64,000 nt of DNA, from contig OY755238.1 of the NCBI GenBank assembly GCA_963576725.1, positions 28,849,201 to 28,913,200 on the forward strand, read 5' to 3'. This DNA is from Azorinus chamasolen. Taxonomy: Eukaryota; Mollusca; Bivalvia; Cardiida; Solecurtidae. The notes beneath the pieces were generated by a model. The model was not told the origin of the DNA and ran no database searches. It saw only the letters and a program-made list of their open reading frames with translations. A program made the position numbers and the translations under genes. Positions 61,409 to 64,000 of this stretch are shown here, piece by piece (positions within the stretch are counted from its first letter, which is position 1; every line of letters begins with the position of its first letter).

Positions 61409-61637
61409 TTAACTCATTCCCTCCAAGACTATCTTTAGACCCAACCTCTTTGAACAAATCTACCCAAAAGGAGCATTTACTACAGAAAATGAAACGTTTA
61501 GAATTGTTTAGTTCTGAAACCATTGTGATAAATAGAGCATTTGCTCCTATGGAGCACATGTTCTATTTATCACAATGGGTTCAAAGGGTGACTTTTACAG
61601 AGGCACCAAAATGCGTCACTAGGAGGGAATGTGTTAG
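61409..61637 (-). mobile_element. Family B MITE B11
   Basis: TTAACTCATTCCCTCCAAG to AGGAGGGAATGTGTTAG. Palindrome with AAACCATTGTGATAAATAGA and apex TTTGCTCCTATGGAGCACA. Confidence 0.88.
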
Positions 61638-61638
61638 T

Positions 61639-61854
61639 ACCGTAAAGTATTCCTTAAAAAAAGCGACCATGCAATTAAGTAAGACGAGAGTCAGTAAAAG
61701 CAGGTGGTTGCCTAATGCAGGACAAAAATAATACATTAAGCTGCCATACGAGCTTTCTGTATTTTTTTCTTGCATTAGGCTACCATTTATTTTAAAAAGC
61801 AGTAATATTTTATTTTAATGGTTTGAATGGTCGTATTAGCGCGCCTTCACTGTA
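61639..61854. mobile_element. Family D' element D15
   Basis: TACCGTAAAGTATTCC at the left, TCGTATTAGCGCGCC and TTCACTGTA at the right. Core with GCAGGTGGTTGCCTAATGCA and a diverged centre. Confidence 0.75.
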
Positions 61855-62174
61855 CATACGAAAATATGTTTCCGTGACAACATCCAAAATGCTCAATTTA
61901 GTTGTTCAGTGCTTATTTTCGTGAAATCAATGCTTTCACTTACATCATAGTAACGTCAATTTCAACAAATTGCCTTTCGTGATTTTAACCTAGTTATTTG
62001 GCTTCCGAGAAATCGCTTTTTTCGCTTTTGGCCTAGATTCCGACAAATGTGGTTTATTTATTTTACTTCCGGCAAATAAGCGTAATTTCTGTTACTATTT
62101 ACGCCGTAGGAATGCATCGTTGATTTATGAAACTGAAATTAAATATCTCCATAGTGAGTGAGGCACATTATAAA

Positions 62175-62383
62175 TACAGTAAAACCCCGTTAATGCGACC
62201 ACCAAAAAGGGGCATACTTCTGGGTGGCAGAGGCAGGTGGTAGCTTAATGCAGGACGAAAGTTATGCAGAAAGCTCCTATAGGAGCTTTCTGCATAACTT
62301 TCGTCCTGCATTAAGCAACCACCTGCTTTAAACGACACCAGTGGCTGTTTATTAAGTGGTCGCATTAGCGGGGTTTCACTGTA
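62175..62383. mobile_element. Family D' element, complete
   Basis: TACAGTAAAACCCCGTTAAT to TAGCGGGGTTTCACTGTA, 209 bp. Core palindrome at 62233-62326, apex AAAGCTCCTATAGGAGCTTT. Inner TIR region AATGCGACCACC / GTGGTCGCATTA. Confidence 0.94.
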
Positions 62384-62545
62384 GTGTTATCGCCACGACT
62401 CCAAAACCTTGCCACATTTAAAGTGACAGTCCGTACGATAAACGTATATTTTCAATAACATCGTGAAATTTAGTATTTTTTATGTTCAATCATTGTTATG
62501 AAGATTGACATTTTATACTTATATGGAAAATGTGATACAATATAA
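62384..62545 (+). repeat. Duplicated segment Y, copy 1 (unoccupied)
   Basis: GTGTTATCGCCACGACTCC, GTGACAGTCCGTACGATAAA, ATCGTGAAATTTAGTATTTT, TGTTCAATCATTGTTATGAA. The same series recurs from 63496 to the window end, where H2 interrupts it. Confidence 0.8.
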
Positions 62546-62657
62546 AACGTTTTCGTCGAAACTTAGTATGTAATGTGTTCTTGTACAACAAAATATTATC
62601 GGTCCATGTTGAACAATTACGAAACCAACACGAAACCCGAATAAAAACTAAATTGAA

Positions 62658-62865
62658 TGCAGTAAAACCTCTCTATAACGGCCACTAAATTATATCAAGT
62701 AGTTTGTGTTAAAGCCAAGTGGTTGCTTAAAGAAAGATGAAAGTAAAACAGAACGCTCCTATAGGAGCATTCTGTTTTACTTTGACTTTGCTTTAAACAG
62801 CCACCTGCCCTAAATGCAAACTAATTAACACAATTTAGTGTCCGTTATAGAGAGGTTTTACTGTA
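62658..62865. mobile_element. Family D element D16, complete
   Basis: TGCAGTAAAACCTCTCTATA to AGAGAGGTTTTACTGTA, 208 bp. Core with AACAGAACGCTCCTATAGGA and minor mismatches (AAAGAAAGATG). Confidence 0.93.
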
Positions 62866-63000
62866 TATTTGAAAATAACATCGATATCAAACACATGGAA
62901 TTTGTTTTTTCTACTTCGGCTTTTATTCGATTGGGTTTCTTGCAATATATTTCTTTTCAGCATATTAACAAATGATGCAAACAACTATGTAATTCTTAGG

Positions 63001-63214
63001 TACAGTGAAAACCTCGATTATTCGAATTTTCGTTTCGGTATAGAAGAATTTAGACCCTTTTAGGCAGGTGGCTGCTTAATGCATGGTGAAAGTCATGCAG
63101 AAAGCTCCTAGAGGAGCTTTCTGCATGACTTTCACCATGCATTAAGCTGCCACCTGTCTTAAAGATCGATAATAATACGTATTTTAGTGTTCGGATAATC
63201 GAAGTTTTACTGTA
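63001..63214. mobile_element. Family J element, complete
   Basis: TACAGTGAAAACCTCGATTA to TCGAAGTTTTACTGTA, 214 bp. Core palindrome at 63063-63157 with GGCTGCTTAATGCATGGTGA and apex AAGCTCCTAGAGGAGCTT, the D core with different TIRs. Confidence 0.93.
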
Positions 63215-63250
63215 TATCTAAAACGCGTTGCAAGTAGAGACTATTAAGTT

Positions 63251-63495
63251 TTAACCCTTTCCCTGTTCAATCTTCATATACATGTAACAAATAATGACAT
63301 CATGAAAATTTATTAGCCGAATTTTCAAAATGTGAACTTTTCCAGGAATTGTTTTCCTTTGACAAACACTGTATAATCTGACCTATATGCTATAAGTAAA
63401 CAGAGCAGACCCTGATCAGACGGTTTCTACAGAAGCCGTCTGATATGGGTCTACTCTGTTTGCAAATGCATGAAAATGCGTTTATATAAAATAGT
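63251..63495 (+). mobile_element. Family A MITE A46
   Basis: TTAACCCTTTCCCTGTTC at the left; right terminus lost after GCGTTTATATAAAATA. Palindrome with GGTTTCTACAGAAGCC and a T/T opposition. Confidence 0.85.
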
Positions 63496-64000
63496 GTTAT
63501 CCTCACGATTTGCTACACTCAAACTGACAGTCCTTACGATAAGCACATAGTTTCAATAAAATCATGAAATTTAGTACAGTGCTCCCTCCCTACAACGACC
63601 CTCCCAATAACGATTCCCTCCTTACAACAACGCATGTCACTGTTTCCGAAACAACAAGGCTCCAGAAACAACTTTTGTCCATCGTATTTTCTTTATGCCT
63701 CCATGAAACCCTATGTTGTGACCACTCTTTAGAATCGTCACTTTGTGACGATTCTAAAGAGTGGTCACAACATAGGGTTTGATGGAGGCATAACGGTTTT
63801 AGTTCTCGAAATACACCTTATCTTGGGATCTGCAAACAAGCTAATTATGTTTGATATTCCGTCCCTATAGCAACTCCCTCTGAACAACACATACAATCTT
63901 CGTATCCCAAAGGGTGTCGTTGTAGAGAGGGAGCACTGTATTTGTAATGTTCAATCATTATTACGAAGATTGTCAATTTGAACTTACATCGAAAAATGCC
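63496..64000 (+). repeat. Duplicated segment Y, copy 2 (occupied by H2)
   Basis: GTGTTATCCTCACGATTTGC, TGACAGTCCTTACGATAAGC, AAATCATGAAATTTAGTA, then H2, then TGTTCAATCATTATTACGAA. The right end runs off the window. Confidence 0.8.
63575..63940 (+). mobile_element. Family H MITE H2, complete
   Basis: TACAGTGCTCCCTCCCTACA to GAGAGGGAGCACTGTA, 366 bp. The palindrome near 63695-63792 includes CCTATGTTGTGACCACTCTT, apex GTCACTTTGTGAC, which is the family C core. The 72-codon plus frame is incidental. Confidence 0.94.

Noticed and set aside
1..64000. CRISPR-like arrays from recurring palindromes
   Set aside because: Copies are dispersed, differ in orientation, have element termini and target duplications, and lack regular spacers. 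The sequence is eukaryotic.

Overview
The window looks like non-genic DNA from an invertebrate animal, most likely a bivalve mollusc. It is AT-rich, and I found no intact host gene, rRNA, genuine tRNA or CRISPR array. The bivalve call rests on three things: a common bivalve-type repeat that starts with a TATGCCCC end and carries a CTGT microsatellite; tRNA-headed SINEs; and decayed LINE and YLDD-type reverse transcriptase pseudogenes. Nearly all reading frames longer than 60 codons are chance frames inside repeats. By hand annotation, roughly 40 to 45 percent of the window is recognisable repeat, mostly short non-autonomous elements of 150 to 370 bp that carry a long palindrome.

Family names used below. 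TTAA-flanked families (piggyBac-like by TTAA duplication plus CCC termini, an inference): A (TTAACCCTTTCCCTG at one end, ATGGAGTAAAGGGTTAA-type end on some copies), B (TTAACCCATTCCCTCA), E (TTAACCCTTCGCTTGCTG), F (TTAACCCTTTCGGTGCC), G (TTAACCTTTAGC), K (TTAACCCATTTGCTCCC). TA-flanked families (pogo/Tigger-like by TA plus CAGT termini, an inference): D (CAGTAAAACCTCTCTATAAC and relatives), H (CAGTGCTCCCTCCCTACAAC), I (CAGTTGAACTTCGATAACTC), J (CAGTGAAAACCTCGATTATT). Family C (CAGAGGTCCAGATAAGATGC) may be hAT-like. Strand + for A means the palindrome lies at the right end; + for B means it lies near the left end.

Layout. 1-11 kb: H1 nested in dispersed repeat V, then A, B, C and D copies, including B nested in D. 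11-18 kb: two 3' pieces of a reverse-transcriptase element, a GA microsatellite, A/B/F copies and a SINE. 18-39 kb: dense A-G and D copies. 39-41 kb: a dead LINE. 41.1-42.4 kb: a 1.3 kb hAT-like foldback element with a perfect 8 bp duplication. 42.5-52 kb: G/A/C/D copies, a tandem array built from element fragments, and a SINE nested in B. 52.9-54 kb: the longest reverse-transcriptase copy, on the minus strand. 54-58 kb: the bivalve-type repeat and K nested in D. 58.4-60.1 kb: a larger candidate TIR element. 60.1-60.6 kb: a 12-copy 36 bp minisatellite grown inside an A element. 61-64 kb: B, D, J, A and H copies.

The main observation is modularity. Families whose termini imply different transposases share palindrome modules: the apex GCTCCTATAGGAGC occurs in A, B, D and J (E has a one- or two-base variant), a CAAACAG...GATCAGAC stem occurs in A, E, F, G and K, and the long core of C occurs inside H. 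Stems of A, E, F and G keep a non-pairing T/T (A/A on the other strand) at the same position. Paralogous empty sites inside the window support TTAA and TA target duplications.
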